A stretch of 64,000 nt of DNA from NCBI GenBank assembly GCA_004026145.2, contig CP034991.1, forward strand, positions 1,892,134 to 1,956,133, given 5' to 3'. Each line of letters opens with the position of its first letter. Within the stretch, counting starts at the first letter, position 1. The notes beneath the pieces were generated by a model, which saw only the letters and a program-made list of their open reading frames with translations, was not told the origin of the DNA and ran no database searches. Made by a program: the position numbers and the translations under genes. This stretch comes from Takifugu bimaculatus (lineage: Eukaryota; Chordata; Actinopteri; Tetraodontiformes; Tetraodontidae). This document shows positions 25,273-38,254 of this stretch, piece by piece.

Positions 25273-28200
25273 TCAGATGGACACTGCCGTCACCCCCCCA
25301 CTGCTGCAGGACGGCTTCTCTAGATCCTCCATGATCAAGTCTTGCTCGGCGATGTGGTTAACTCTCCTGGAAGTGGGTTTCCTGTCCAGGCTGTTGAGAG
25401 AGATGGGCTCCAGAGAGGTTTGTGCATTATTAGCCGGCAGCACCGAGTTCCCCTGAAGCCGGTGTGAGTAGGTCTTCCTCCGCTGCCCGTCTGCCGTGCA
25501 CAGGCTGAGCTTGAACACGGCTTGAAATCCTCTGCGGAAATTTTCATTGAAGAACCCGTAAATGATGGGGTTGACGCTGCTGTTGAAGAAAGCCAGCCAG
25601 TGGGCAAAGGGGTAAATGTAGATGTTGATGATTCTGTATTGCTGCTCGGTCAGTCTGGCGTAGTCGCTCAGCATCATGAGGGTCCACAGAGGCAGCCAGG
25701 AAAGGATGAAGAGCAAAGCAACAATTAGGAGCATTTTAATAACCCTTTGCTTTTTCTTGGACACGGTGTGGCGGTTGTCGTGGCCCGGCTTCCCTTCCAC
25801 TGGGACGGCCGTTTTGAAAAGCGTGATGCCGATCCGAGCGTACATGATGACGATGAGCGAAAGGGGAGCAAGGTAGATGTTTGCAAACAGGACGGTGGTG
25901 TAAATCTTCCTCATCTCCTGATTGGGCCAGTTCTCTCGGCACCAGTAAAACGGGCTGGTTTTGTTGTCATAGCCCAGTAACACTCGAACGGTTTGTTCCT
26001 TAGTCACTTGTAACATCACCCCCGAGGGACACATAATGGATATGGCCAGGACCCAAATGGCAACTATTATCAGCGCAGCTGTGGAGATAGTCAGCTTCTG
26101 CTTGAATGGGTAGACGATGCATCGGAATCTGCAAAAGGGTTAAAAGAAAGTTATGGTTGGCGGTGGGCTTAGTGAAGAGGGGGGCGGGCATCATTGAATT
26201 ATAAAACTTTTTGTCTGAGTCCTTTGCTGCATCGTTTGGTTTGTTCTGCAAAACAACCTTCAGTGTGAACTCACTTTTTAAACAGGAATCGAGACCTCCT
26301 GTAGACCCTCAGCAGGACACACCAGGGTCATATCCAGCAGCATGTTGCAGCTGATTGTATTATTCCTAACACGCAGCCACAACAGGAAGTGAAATCCTTT
26401 TCATATGGATTTTATTTGAGGAAACCTATAGCTCAAGTTCTTAAGAACAATATTATATTACATAGAACCTCCCCAGGAAGTCATAGTCTGTAGCAACGTT
26501 AAAATAAAATATCTGATGTCCCAAATATATATGTGTCAATTTCATTTAAGGCATTTTCCTGCTGTTAAATGTAAGCAGCAAATTGCAGCATGATGTGGTT
26601 GGAATATAGATGCTGCTTAGTCAAGCTCCAAAACAGTTTTGCCATAATGCTGCTAAAAAAAATCCTTTGCAAATTCATCAACAGAACCGGAGGCTATTTC
26701 TGTGACATCGCGTCATCAAATGAGAGGATTTAGGTGTTTAATCTGTCACGTCTTGGGTTTTTTCTTTTGCTGAATGCTAAAAGAGCGTGTCTCAAGTCAT
26801 TCTGCATTAATCCTGAGTTTGCATGAGTCGGGGGGTTGCACTTGCATCTTGCTGTGTCACTGTTATTTAAACTGATATGGCATATTTCCTCATTCTTCTT
26901 CAAGTGGCTGTTTTAGTAGCACCATGAGAGGACTTGTGAATCTGCTCTATATAAGGCCCTCAGGCGCTTGGAGGCAGAGGGATGTCCCTCCATTACCACA
27001 GCCTGAGGGACAATTGGCAGTAAAATCTTGGCACGCCGTTTTACAGCCTGTAGGGCGCTTGTACATAAGCTCTTCTCCCTAGTGTTGAGATTCTACAACT
27101 TCTATTGAGGTTTTTATAGAGATTTTGGAGGATTAGCATCCAAATCGTCTGGCAACCAGTCACCTTAGTTGTGGGTGGGTGGAGGGGGGTAATATAAATG
27201 TACTGTAATATAAATCCAACACTAGTTTTTAAAATCCTATTCTTCTCATATTGTTCACAAGTATCTGTTAGCGCGATGACAGCATGAGTATCGCACGGGT
27301 GATTGTCAGGCTGCCCACAATAGAAGGCCACTTAAAGTGTGCACTTTTACTCTATTGGTGGGGCTCTGGGGGGTCCGAAATCCAGGCAGTACCTGGTGCG
27401 ACCACCATTTGCCTCACGCAGTGCAACAGATCAACTTCGTGATCAGGTTGTTGATTGTGCCTGTGGAATGTTGGTCCATTCCTCTTCAATGGCTGTGCGA
27501 ATTTGCTTGCTCTTGTCAGAAACTGAAATGCGCTGTCGTACATGCCGATGTAGCGCATCATGCAAGAACTGGGAGGAATTGTGTACAGATCCTTGAACAG
27601 GCAAAACAGAAAAGAACACCTGTCCAAAGTGCCTGACGCCATCAATTGTGAGCATTTTGCTGCTCAAGCTTGTTGCAACCCTGATGAAGTCGACAAGTAT
27701 GCAGTTGAGCTTCTTTGAGACGGCTATACAGTAGAGATAGGGCTCTTGCTTTTGTTTGTCAGTATTACAGAGTATCTGACCCCCCTTCTTGGGGTCCCTG
27801 GGAGGAGTACTTGGGCCTCTAATGTTCTCCTTGGGGGGCATCGGTTCTCGATTTAGCAGTCGGTCTATACTCCCACACCCGCATATGGTCATGAACTTTG
27901 GGTCGTGCCCAAACGGACAAGTTCACAGATACAAATGATCATACTTAGATTCCTCTGCAGGGTGGATGGGCGCACCCTTAGAGATGAGTGAGGAGCTCAG
28001 TCACTCCAATAATGCAGATAAAGGCGAGACATAAGACAAAAGTGTTGCATACATGCATTTAAAAAAATTAAGTTATTATTATTAAGTTATTACTGCACAT
28101 CTTTTGCTACACATAGAAAAAAAATTGGTCTCCTTGCAACTGTAATGTCTCACTGGATGGAGTTTCTGATCCTTTTTCAATTATATTCATACTAATAAAA

Positions 28201-31200
28201 GACAGATTTTGTTTTTACAAAAAAAAGGAGAATTCTAGGAAAAGGGAGAATTTTTCTGTATAGGATGACACACAATAGCCACCTTACCTGTCAACAGCAA
28301 TAGCAACCAGAGTGAAGACAGATGCTGACACAGAGATCCCTTGGACCATACCACTCATTTTGCAGACCAGGCTTCCAAAAGGCCACCCTAACGACAGGAA
28401 AGATGTGGTCAGGGAGAATTAAGCTCATTCATGTAAAGTGCAGAAGGAGGCGAAGGAATTTGCAGAGATATCATATCTCAGCTCCTGCACATAAGCGGCG
28501 CTGCCAGCGTACCCCAGTAGCAGTTTGCTGACAGTGTAGGTGTGTTTTTGAGGCTGAATCAAAATAATCGCACTGCAGGCTGTCATCAGCATCATGCTCA
28601 GCATCCACCTTGTGGTGCTTAATCACCAGATGCATTCACATTAAGATAGCCCGTCAGTTGTAGTTTATGTATGTACGGGCTGTAAATAGTGATCGAGGGT
28701 TGGCTTGATTGCACTTTTGCAGCACTCACAACCTTACTTATGCTGGCCTGAATATGCTGCGAATGCTAAATCCTTCACTTGCAGCAGAATCAAACTGTTA
28801 TTGTTACATCAAACAGATTAGACAGGTTGTGAAGGATCTAGTGATTTTGCTGAGGACGTTTTTAAAAATCCTGGTTTATGCACATGTGTTGCAATAACAC
28901 GATCATATGTGACACTTAATCATCAGGATTGATCATGATACTACCAACAGATGGAAGAATCTGCTGATGTATTTCAGATTCTGTACATGTCAGTCTATGT
29001 CTCTGAAAGCTCTGCACAGCATGAGGCTGACACCTAAGCCCTTCCTGCTGGGAATTCTGGGAGATGGCTAAATCTAGTTCAGTTGTTTGATTGACATGGC
29101 TCTTGCAGTCGCAGATGAGTTACTTCATTTTCACCTCTGTGACTTGTCCTCTTGTCCCTCTATTCCAGTTGCCTTTGTACTTGCTGTGGCACTTTGTTCC
29201 AAATATCATGCTGACTGGAACTCCCAATCTGCTCCACTTGCTCTGATTTGAGAAATGTAGCCAAAACCCTTCCAGCCAACTCCTTTGTGTTTTTTTGCAG
29301 AAAAAGAGTGTTCCCTTTGTCATCCTCCATCTCCTTCCTGAAAAGGCCTTTTCTATCTCTTACATTTCACTGAACTGGAAAGATGGGATATCTCTTCCAC
29401 CATGACACATCGTATCCCATTTAGGTGACCAAGAAATAACAATATCCACTAATGGGTTTCATGAAAGGATCGTTTGATGGATCATTTTTGTGGTGGATAG
29501 CTTAAGTAGTTAATTAGGACTCAGTTTAATGTGTAAACTATTTTAAAATAAACTGTGTATTTCCTCCTCCTTATAGAAAAACACAGATACTATAAATAAA
29601 CACCAAGGACAAGACATTAATCAGGCATAACACTCTGACCACTGAAGGGTGAAGTGTATCCTCTTCACAATGGCACCTGGGACGGAATGGGAAATGGAGT
29701 AGTACGCAATTTGCTGAAAAAATGGGCAAATGGAGGGATTAGAGGGAGGCTGACAGACGATCTCATCGAGCATTGCAAACAGTGGTCCACAGAAGGACGA
29801 GTGGAGAACTGGCAACAGGGTCATGGACCAGATTTAGCGATGTCGTCTGATCGAAGACCAGATACAATAGCTCAAACTGCAAAAACATTTAATGCAGGTC
29901 CAGTGAGAAAGGTGTAAGGATACAGCTATGTTGACCCCTATCATCTTCTGAAAGGGCCAACAATGGGCCCATCAGAGCTGCACAGCAGTGTAAAAGGGTG
30001 GCCTAGCCTGATAAATGTGTGTATGAATGGTATGCTCTCTCTGTGTGTACTGTGTGTCAGGTCATTAAATCGTCCAAAGTCACTTTGAATAGACCAGCCT
30101 TGATGGCAACATGAGGTGAAAGTCATCAAAAATGTTGTCAGGTATGCAGCTACATGAATATGCAGCATTAGGTGAGTTCCCAGCAGTACTTGCACATCAA
30201 TATACATAAAAGTATCTGTATTCCCCCGCACTGCCAGGTCGGTGGTGTACAGCATTCCAAATACTTGTATGATTTCCCTTGGTGATATTATCTAATGAGA
30301 ATGCAAATGTTGACTGCAGGGCATCAGTATTTTAATTCTATCAGTTGTATAGAAAAGACTTCATTTTGGTATAATATTAAATGTTTTATATTTCTGTCTA
30401 ATGACAACCTTTTCCTTCAAATGTGGAGAAGCTGTTGGAGAGGCACCACTCTTCCACTAAAGCTGGAAAGAAATCATCAATAATTAAAGCAGAGCTTCAG
30501 CCATTGATTAACTTCACCTCATTTCTGTTTGCAAAATTACTTTTTCAGATGATGTTTTAAAACTATGAATAATTTAACATGCGCACATATATATATTTAA
30601 TATAATAATAATCCCGTGTTAATCTACTGCACCAATACTAATCTGTCGTTCATGGGAGATGCAAGCTGTCAGTCCTCTGTTATGTCACCGCAGCTGGGAT
30701 GTAATCACATAAAATCACTTTCCATTTGAATTTCTGTGTCGGAAATGTGACAATAGAGTCTGATTAAACTGAGTCAAAAGTCAGGAGATGAATAATTGCT
30801 CCGTAATCATTCAGGCAATTGTTTAACACTACTCTAATGATGGAGGCGACTTTGTTTATCCACTGGGCCTTCATAGTCATCCTATAGGAGCGCCTCTAGA
30901 TGGGAGGAATCTGGCTGCAGCTGCATTCTTTTTAAGAATCCCTCATGTGAGATGTTTGTGATGGAGCCCTGGCTGTCGGGCTTGATTAGTGAGATGTGTA
31001 AAGACTCCTGACCTCTGTTAAGCATGTTAGGAACTCTGCTGCCGCCACCAATAACAAAGTCACCTCCCCTGAGCTGGTCTTTCTTTTCCCAGCGGCTGCT
31101 AGATTAACAAAAGCTGCTGGTAATGATGTTCAAAACTTCATATCAGCATAACTCTGATCAATGCAACAACACTATTGCAATGTACCGGGTGTGATCAACA

Positions 31201-32705
31201 TTCTTAAAATAATAAACAAGGTCTAAAGAAGGCCTAAAGAATAGGTAACACTTTGTGTCCATGTGCCAACAGTCAAATTAGGCTTAGAAAAGATAGATGT
31301 GCCTCCAGTTTCTTTTCACAGGAAAAATCTGCCAAATGTGAACAGAAAATTGTACCTTTGAGAACCCTTTTTTATGAGGCTGCTGAGCATCAGTTAACAG
31401 AAATCAGAGAATATTATACAGGCATATAATTAACTAGTGTATAATTGATAGGTGCACTAATTGCTTTGTTTTGTGCACATATTAAGATGGAAGCAGGTCT
31501 TAAGTGCTAGAATGTTGCTACTGTAGCCCAAAATGATCTAAAATAGCTGAACTATAATTGATAGCATTTGCATGATGGCAATTCCTTGTTAGAGGTGTGG
31601 TTTCTTTTTTGCTTTTACTTTATTTGTCTTGAATGCAAGACAAATATCAATAGAAAATCCATAAGTTAATCTATCAGCTACATTTGAGCTGGCAACTGTA
31701 AACCTATGAATTGGAAAAATTGAAAAGCATGGTAGGTTGTCCAACATGTGAACATAAAGCTGTGAAGGACAGATATTCAAAATTAGCATTCTCCCCACGC
31801 GAGACCATCAAACGTCTCCTCCTCCCCTCATATCTGCTTTTTACCTCGGATACACTGAAATCATTTGGGATTAATTAACAAAAAAAAACACCATGAAAAA
31901 AATGCTTAAAGTGCCTGATGTTTGGTCAAATTAAATAATTTAACCCTTTATTTTATAGCGAGTGATCATATTTGATAATTTTTGCACATCTTTAAAATGG
32001 GGCTGTCCCCCCGTCCCCGTGCACAAGAATCACAAGACTCTGTCAGCCAATCAGGAGAGGTTGGGCTCCATCCCAGAACACCCCATAAGGTCATCATAAG
32101 GGGTCAAGGAGAGGGTCCAACATAGACCCTGCAGAGAAGCATTTTTGCATTATTTTATTTACCTTTTTCTGAAAACCCAATTTTTTTTCTATCTATATTC
32201 GCCAGTGAAGAAGTGAAAGCGTGCTTTTATCTTCTACCGACATAAATCACCATGACAGTTTAATTATTTCCATCTGATCTCAAGCCTCGACATGACATGC
32301 GGAATCTCCTCTTGAAATTAATATTTAGACTCGAAGCATTGCGGCATGTCGTGAAATATGCTGTTTGTTATTTTGCTCACCTGTAATGATGTTGTCAAGG
32401 AGAGTGGTGGGCATGCAGAAAATCCCCACCAGGAGGTCGCTCACGGCCAGATTTAGGATGAACAGGTTGGTGACGGTCCACATGTTTTTGCTCCTCAGCA
32501 CAATGAAACACACCACTCCGTTCCCCAGCATGCACACCACAAAGATCAACAGGTAGGACACGATGAAGATGGCCGCTGTGGACGGCTGGTGCAGGTAAAA
32601 TCCAACATAGGTGATGTTGTTCCGAGGTGGGACAGACTCGGTGGAGTTGTAAAATGTCCAGTTGTCGTACATTTGAGTCAGGTTGCTTTCGAGATCTCTG
32701 CTCAT
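25273..32705 (-). CDS. npffr2: Neuropeptide FF receptor 2 (three coding exons, complete)
   Basis: Class A GPCR for RFamide peptides of the NPFF group, a plasma-membrane receptor normally coupled to Gi/o. Exons on the minus strand: 32705-32381, 28387-28288 and 26128-25273. They use GT-AG junctions and consistent phases, giving 426 residues. The N-terminus has four N-glycosylation sequons (N8, N15, N20, N30). TM1 has GNGVV (61-65) and TM2 has NLAVSDLL (85-92). Cys117 starts TM3 and pairs in the family with the second-loop Cys in WCRENW. The TM3 end reads DRF (141-143) followed by RCIVYPF; DRF in place of DRY is usual for NPFF receptors. TM6 has FILSWLPLW and TM7 has NSSVNPIIYGFF. The start is the ATG at 32703-32705. 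It lies 12 bases inside an acceptor (TTTTTAG), so the 5'UTR has at least one more exon upstream. Length matches the short mammalian NPFFR2 form. Confidence 0.96.
27375..27740 (-). mobile_element. Tc1/mariner-like transposase fragment (family A)
   Basis: On the minus strand the frame includes HRHVRQR and, about 20 residues on, AIEEEWTNIPQA. This is the C-terminal wording of Tc1-like transposases (EEWxNIPQ followed by INNLI). Frames are broken by stops and there are no intact ends, so it is a dead fragment. It lies in npffr2 intron 2 beside an unrelated LINE fragment. Confidence 0.75.
27845..28010 (+). mobile_element. Non-LTR retrotransposon fragment (post-RT region)
   Basis: Plus-strand wording matches the region after the reverse transcriptase in a fish LINE family: '..LxSHTRIWS..TLGRAQTD..', then 'LQGGWAHP' and '..VRSSVTP' in broken frames. 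This resembles 'LTYGHELWVMTERxRSRIQA' type sequence decayed by frameshifts. It appears to be the same kind of element whose 3' end is at 54 kb. Confidence 0.6.
28388..32380 (-). other. npffr2: npffr2 intron 1 (coding) with Tc1-like remnant
   Basis: Intron of 4.0 kb with donor ACAG|GTGAGC and acceptor GTTAG on the minus strand. It holds a Tc1-like remnant (29619-30015). Otherwise it is A+T-rich with no recognised exon or RNA gene. Confidence 0.85.
29619..30015 (+). mobile_element. Tc1/mariner-like transposon remnant (family B)
   Basis: It begins with an inverted-repeat-like end 'AATCAGGCATAACACTCTG' typical of one abundant fish Tc1 family, then decayed transposase sequence. A plus-strand frame at 29654-29917 includes KQWSTEGRVENWQQGHG and later TIAQTAKTFNAGPVRKV, matching the N-terminal DNA-binding half of Tc1 transposases. 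Homology fades after 'GGGTGGCCTAGCCTGAT'. The catalytic C-terminal half and the right inverted repeat are missing, so it is inactive. Confidence 0.8.
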
Positions 32706-32781
32706 TTTGGACCTAAAAATGGAAATGCAGATTGATCTTAAAGTCACATGGGTCAAAGGGCCAATAAAAAGCAATGCACAA

Positions 32782-32814
32782 ACACACACACACACACACA
32801 CGCACACACACACA
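32782..32814. repeat. (CA)n microsatellite beside npffr2 coding exon 1
   Basis: CA dinucleotide run with one CG interruption, 77 bases upstream of the npffr2 ATG and about 64 bases upstream of the acceptor for that exon. It therefore lies in the 5'UTR intron as (TG)n on the coding strand. Confidence 0.95.
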
Positions 32815-35800
32815 TACTATAATGCTTCAATCGCAGGCTTAAGCGTAAACACAGCTGACGCAATAGCTCCCCCGTTAGTGTCTTTCCATGACCTCAGGGC
32901 TGTGCAGTAGTATCACCTCGACAACACAGGCTGCCCTGTTGAGGCTACAATTAAGGTTATGTTCAAAATCTGGGCATTAAAAATTCATCAAGCGTTAAAA
33001 TTGTGTTGTTGTAATAAGAGGCCTGCACATAATGTAAACACAGGCGTGTAATCACTGTGACGTGCTCTGTCACAAGTCATCACTGAGAGCGGAGAAGACC
33101 TTTAGCAAGGACGACTAAGGTATGAAAATGAGCCTAAATTACTCCTCTGGGAAATGGATAAAGAAATGAGAGGCCAGATAATGGTTATAAATGGATAAAG
33201 CGTGGGATAAACAAGCAACATGGACATATGTAAGAAAACCTACACTTTATAGAGGAAAAGAGATTTACTGTATGTTGTGCGATGAGGAGTCGGACTTGAA
33301 AAGTTCTCTCTGGATTAGAAGTGTTTTCTCCTTCAACATAATTCAGTGAAGGAATTTGTAGGCATTCCTACATGAAGACTGAGATATTCCCAACATGTCT
33401 GCCAAAATATTTTCTATGGATGAAAAAAAGTGCAACTTTTGGCATGATTCAAGGCAAACCACCGTTTGGCCATGCACGGCAAATTATATACACGTGCACA
33501 CTACCAGTATTAAAGCGGGATGACTTCCAGGGTCGGCTGTTTTTCCTTATCTGTGAAAAAGAGTGGTCGTGATTGTTATCTGCTCTTTCTCGCTGTCTAT
33601 TGGAACGTACTCTTTTCTCATTGATTCATTACATTTGTAGAAGATCAATATGAAATGTTGGCTCTGGAATGAGGTCTGGCTCAGTATCTCTGACACAAAT
33701 GACAGATTTTAACACAGGCACTGAGAATCGGTTGGGTTATTACGATCATTCCAGCTGTGAAATGCTTGCGTGTGTATTTCCTTCAACAATGAGACTGTTG
33801 ACTGTGGTAGAGACAGTTTTAGGTGAAGGTTGAGGAAATGGTAGCAACTGTCACACACTGGAGAGCTTGGGCGTTGACACCCTCTGGTGTGCTCTGTCCT
33901 AATCGTGTTCTCTACCACACTGCTGATCTCGCAAATCATTTAGGAAATCTTTTCATCCCCTTTGACTGGTCTGGCTGAGTTTTGTCACACTCCTCTTCAG
34001 CCACGCCGTCCTGCCTCTGGTTGTTCTGAACACAAGGACTTCGGCTCCAGTACCTTTTCCACATTTTTTCCTCACAGCTTCCCCCTTTTGATTCATGTAC
34101 GTACGTATGTTATCCAGCTGTGAGTAACATTCCGTGTCTCCTACTGCGAGCCTCCGTTTCTCCAGGTTTTCTTCACCCACGTGCATTAGCCTAGTTATTA
34201 TTCTGTTTACAGTGTTTGCTATGTCACATTGAGAAGTCTTACTGTCATAGATCTTGACAGTGCTCATGTGCTCGTGTCAACAATCCCTTTGCATCACATC
34301 GTGTCCTATTTTATCTAAGAAATAGTCGCATTAACATTTTCATTCCCTCTGAACTGGAGCACAGCCATACAATGACAGGAAGACTAGAAAGCTAGCGTAC
34401 GCCAGATTGGGTAAAAATGTGACACCATCTTTGTCCCCGCAATGTGCCAACATCCATGTGGAATTTGTTGTTAATGAACTGTGTTGATTTTGATAGCTGC
34501 AATGTTAGTGTCGTATTTATGAATCCCAAGCTGTGGCAGAGAGTTGACTGACAGGTGTAGACTAATACACAGTGTGATATTCTTCTGAGACGTGAGCCAA
34601 CTATCATATAACCTTCACATAACCTGTAGACAGAAGCTCATAATATTTCTCACGCAATCACACTTGTACCACACAAGAGATAAGAGGTACAAAATGGTTT
34701 AATATCAGGGTCTCATATGATGACAGGCGCGGTCAGAATGGACAGCAACTGCAAATATATGACTTTCATATCCAACATCAACAGACAGTTCCAAGGACTC
34801 ACTGTGGATAAAATTTTAAATAGTTTTAACAAGGATAATGAAATTCTCCAAAACTGAATACATTAAAAATCCTAGAAACTGGCACAAAAAGGTGATTATG
34901 GTATCGGCAGTATGGAAATAATGCTCGGCTCATCTCGGCACTGCATACAGTGATGGTTCTAATGCAGTGCCTTTCCATTAATGCCTGGGACTGGTGCTCG
35001 CAGCCTCTCACCAATGCATGTTCCGCTGTAAATGATTCACATTATTTAGATTGTTTCCCGGGATAAGCATTGTGACGTTTGGCTTTCATGATGTTACACG
35101 GTGATGAATGGTTATGCAGTATGTGCATATCAGCAAGTAAATCTACATGAATCTGCACGCCACAGAGGCAGATTACATGCAACCATGCACGTCCCCTTGC
35201 AAGAATTGAAAAGGTGCGATAGGAGGAACAGTGTGTCTTTACTTAAAAAGAAAAGAAAATGGAGTACCACCTTTGACATGGGAAGCAAAAACATGAAACT
35301 GCATCGTGTGTTCTGTTCAGAGAAAGAAACCAAAAAGGTGGAGCACAAGCAACACATCTCTTGAAGGGGACGTGCTATGCAAAACTCACTGTAGTAATAG
35401 TAAGGCTATGTAGTAACTCACTGTCTCAAAAGGCTCCATCTGAATCTCTGTCAAGCAATGATTGGAGCTGAGGATTGCCTCCCATACAGCCAAAGCTACC
35501 TGTGCAAGCAACTGCCAGTTTCTTGTTCTCACCTCACCTGCATGCGACTGCCTTAACCGCCATCGTGCACAGCCCGAAAGCTGTTCACAGCTGCTGTGAA
35601 ACCGGTGAGTTTAGAGACCAACTGTGCTCAATCCTTCAGGGGTTTTTTGTCTTTCCCACATAAGCACTTTACTGACATTTTACTTAGACAAGGAACCATG
35701 TTAACTTGCAAAAAAAAGAAGCAGAACACATCACCTTTCAATTACAAAAAGAATGACAAACACGTATTTCTGAAACTGCAGAAAGATCTCAGGACACCAG

Positions 35801-38254
35801 TCTCGCTGCAGATGTTCTGGAAAGTGGGGACTCGTCGCATTTAAATCAGCCTCTGAGTGAATTTTGGGGTAATCATTCTAATCAGTCCACCAATTTAATG
35901 CAAATCACTTGCTTATGCATGAAGCAGGGATAAAAGTAGTTGGCTGAGGCTTCAAATTTCAGGTGTGAGGTTTGTTATATCTAATATTAGGAGCCAGTTT
36001 GGTCTACCTCTTGCTGGGTTTTATGTTCGACTGTCAGCCCTAGAGCCTCTTTCCTTCACATCCTAGAAAACGAGAAGAAATCAGCTGTCAGAGTGAAAAT
36101 GTGAGCCTCAACTAGTCAAATTGATGGTAGAGAGAAATGTCCAAATGTCTGGTGACACCACAGACAACAGAACAAGCGCAGTCACATCCATCACAACGCT
36201 CAGCAAACATTTTCTAGGTCCTGGAGGGAGAAGTAAATCGATCTGAGGAGAGAAAATCAATCCAAGAGCAAATGATCAAGTGTAAATAAACGCTGTATGT
36301 CCACAGTCAAATGATTCCTGTCTCATCACCTCAAAGGTTGCCGAGGAAGGAGAGTTTCGAACCCACCTGCGAAACGTCAGGCTGAGTTTTGAACCGAGTG
36401 CAGGGGCGACCACTGACACTTTGAAGTAAGAACTTCAAAATTGAACTGTTTGACCAAAATGACCGTCATTATGTTTGGTGGGCAGAAAAAGCGGTTGGTC
36501 TTTGACGACAAGGTGCACCAACCCGCAAGTGCGGCAGAAGAGAGACCATGTCAGGAAGTTAAACTGTTCAATCAGAACGGACTTCCGCACATTTTCCTTA
36601 CATTCATTTGAGCTTCCGTTGTCCAGTCATGTAGCTATTTCCTAACCTGTTATCATGACTTGCTCAGACATTAGGTTGATAGATGGCGATTTACATTCCT
36701 TTGGAAATGTGGCCCTCAGATTTTGTGGGAAAGTAATCTGACATCAGCAGATGTGTAATTGTGTGAAAATGTGTCTTTTAAATGGAAAATAAAATCCTCA
36801 GATAAAATGCGCACTGAAAAAGCCTCATCGCCAGCTCGCTGCAGCTTCAGAGGATATCTGTCACTTCCCTGAACTGTCAAAGTTGGGTTTTAATTGTGTC
36901 AACAGCCGGCAACAACAAAAGGACTGCCATGCAATGACAGCCTCTCTATAGATGCTTGCAAAAAACAGTCTGTAAAATGTGATACATTGCTGTCAGGTTA
37001 ACAGTATTTGCATTGGAGGAATGGCAGACAATGATTTTATGTCATTTCAAGAAAAGATGAATAATAAAAGTGGTTGCTGTTGGTGCGGAGTGTTGATGTA
37101 ATATTCATTTAAAATGGGAAATGAATATTAAGTCAGGTTGTGGAGAAAATTTCCTTGCCAATATTTATTGATGTAAGATTAGAAGACCAGAATATTCTTC
37201 CACAATGTAGGGGCCAATTTTGATGAAAATCAAAGGCCAATTCGACTTTGACAGCAGCCATGAGCAGGAAGTCTTTGGCTTGTCATTAGTCCTGAACCAT
37301 TATCACAGCGTCTTACGGTGCAGCCAACAGTGGAAATGAAAATGATGTGGACTGCAGATGGACCAAAAGCTCACAGTTCACATACTTCATGAGAATATAT
37401 GAATAATTAATTAGCTGCAAATTCAGCTCCAACTTACCCAAGCCCATCAGAAACTGAGCATTGATACAGGCTGTCTTTATTTTTACTCAAATTGCTGCTC
37501 ACTTTTAAATATATGTAATAGCACAACTGTCTGGGTATAAACATTTGTGTACACTTGAACAAGGTTCACAACAGCGCATAAGAAAGCTATTAGATCAGCG
37601 CACAACAAGGTTAGGAAATGTCTAAAGGCTAATTGCAGAGTGTTGTGGCAGTGAATATTAACATTAGCTCTGATTTGCTCTGAAAATGATTCCTTTGTGC
37701 TGCTGTTCAGCCTCTTCAAATTTAGCCTCCGCGCAAAGACCTCGGCATACAGTGTGCCAACAATGTGCGCGTCTCTGCGCTTTTTATGCGCTCTTGGGAA
37801 CCTGACATGGGAGAGGGGGGGAGCATTCATTTTCCGAATGTTCTCAGCTCAGAGCCTTACGCGTGAAATGCGGATTGTGATCAGGAAGCCAACTTGGAGA
37901 CCTGACTGTGCGCAAAAAATACGCATGGATGAGCATTGCTGGACAAAGGGTTCTGTGTCCAAAGGATCCCGGCGCATGAAAGGAGCAAAAACTAGCTGGA
38001 CACAGAGTAAAACTGAGTTACTGACCAGAAACAGTGACGGAAACCACCGGAATTAGTTTTGGATGTAAAAAAAAAAAAGAAAAGTTCTGCTCCGACATCA
38101 ATCAATGTCAAGTCACCGGCAGTCTTATCATTTGCATTTTGGGCTGTAATAAACTTGTCTTACCTTTTGATTATCTCAAACCGGGATGACGGAAAGATAC
38201 GTTCTGGGAAAATTGGAAAGTTAAAAGAAAATCCAGTATTTCCCCCCCTCTGAG
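32815..38254. other. Region upstream of npffr2 coding exons
   Basis: Expected to contain npffr2 5'UTR intron and possibly a 5' exon, since the coding exon starts just after a splice acceptor. No exon could be placed with confidence. No transposon was recognised. Confidence 0.4.

Larger units (their letters stand above)
26129..28287 (-). other. npffr2: npffr2 intron 2 (coding) with transposon fragments
   Basis: Intron between the short TM3 exon and the last exon. The donor CAG|GTAAGG and the acceptor TTTTGCAG read on the minus strand. It carries a Tc1-like fragment and a LINE fragment (separate entries). The rest shows nothing recognisable. Confidence 0.85.

Noticed and set aside
27443..27892. 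149-codon minus-strand frame in npffr2 intron
   Set aside because: Composite of a LINE fragment and a Tc1-like fragment read through by chance.
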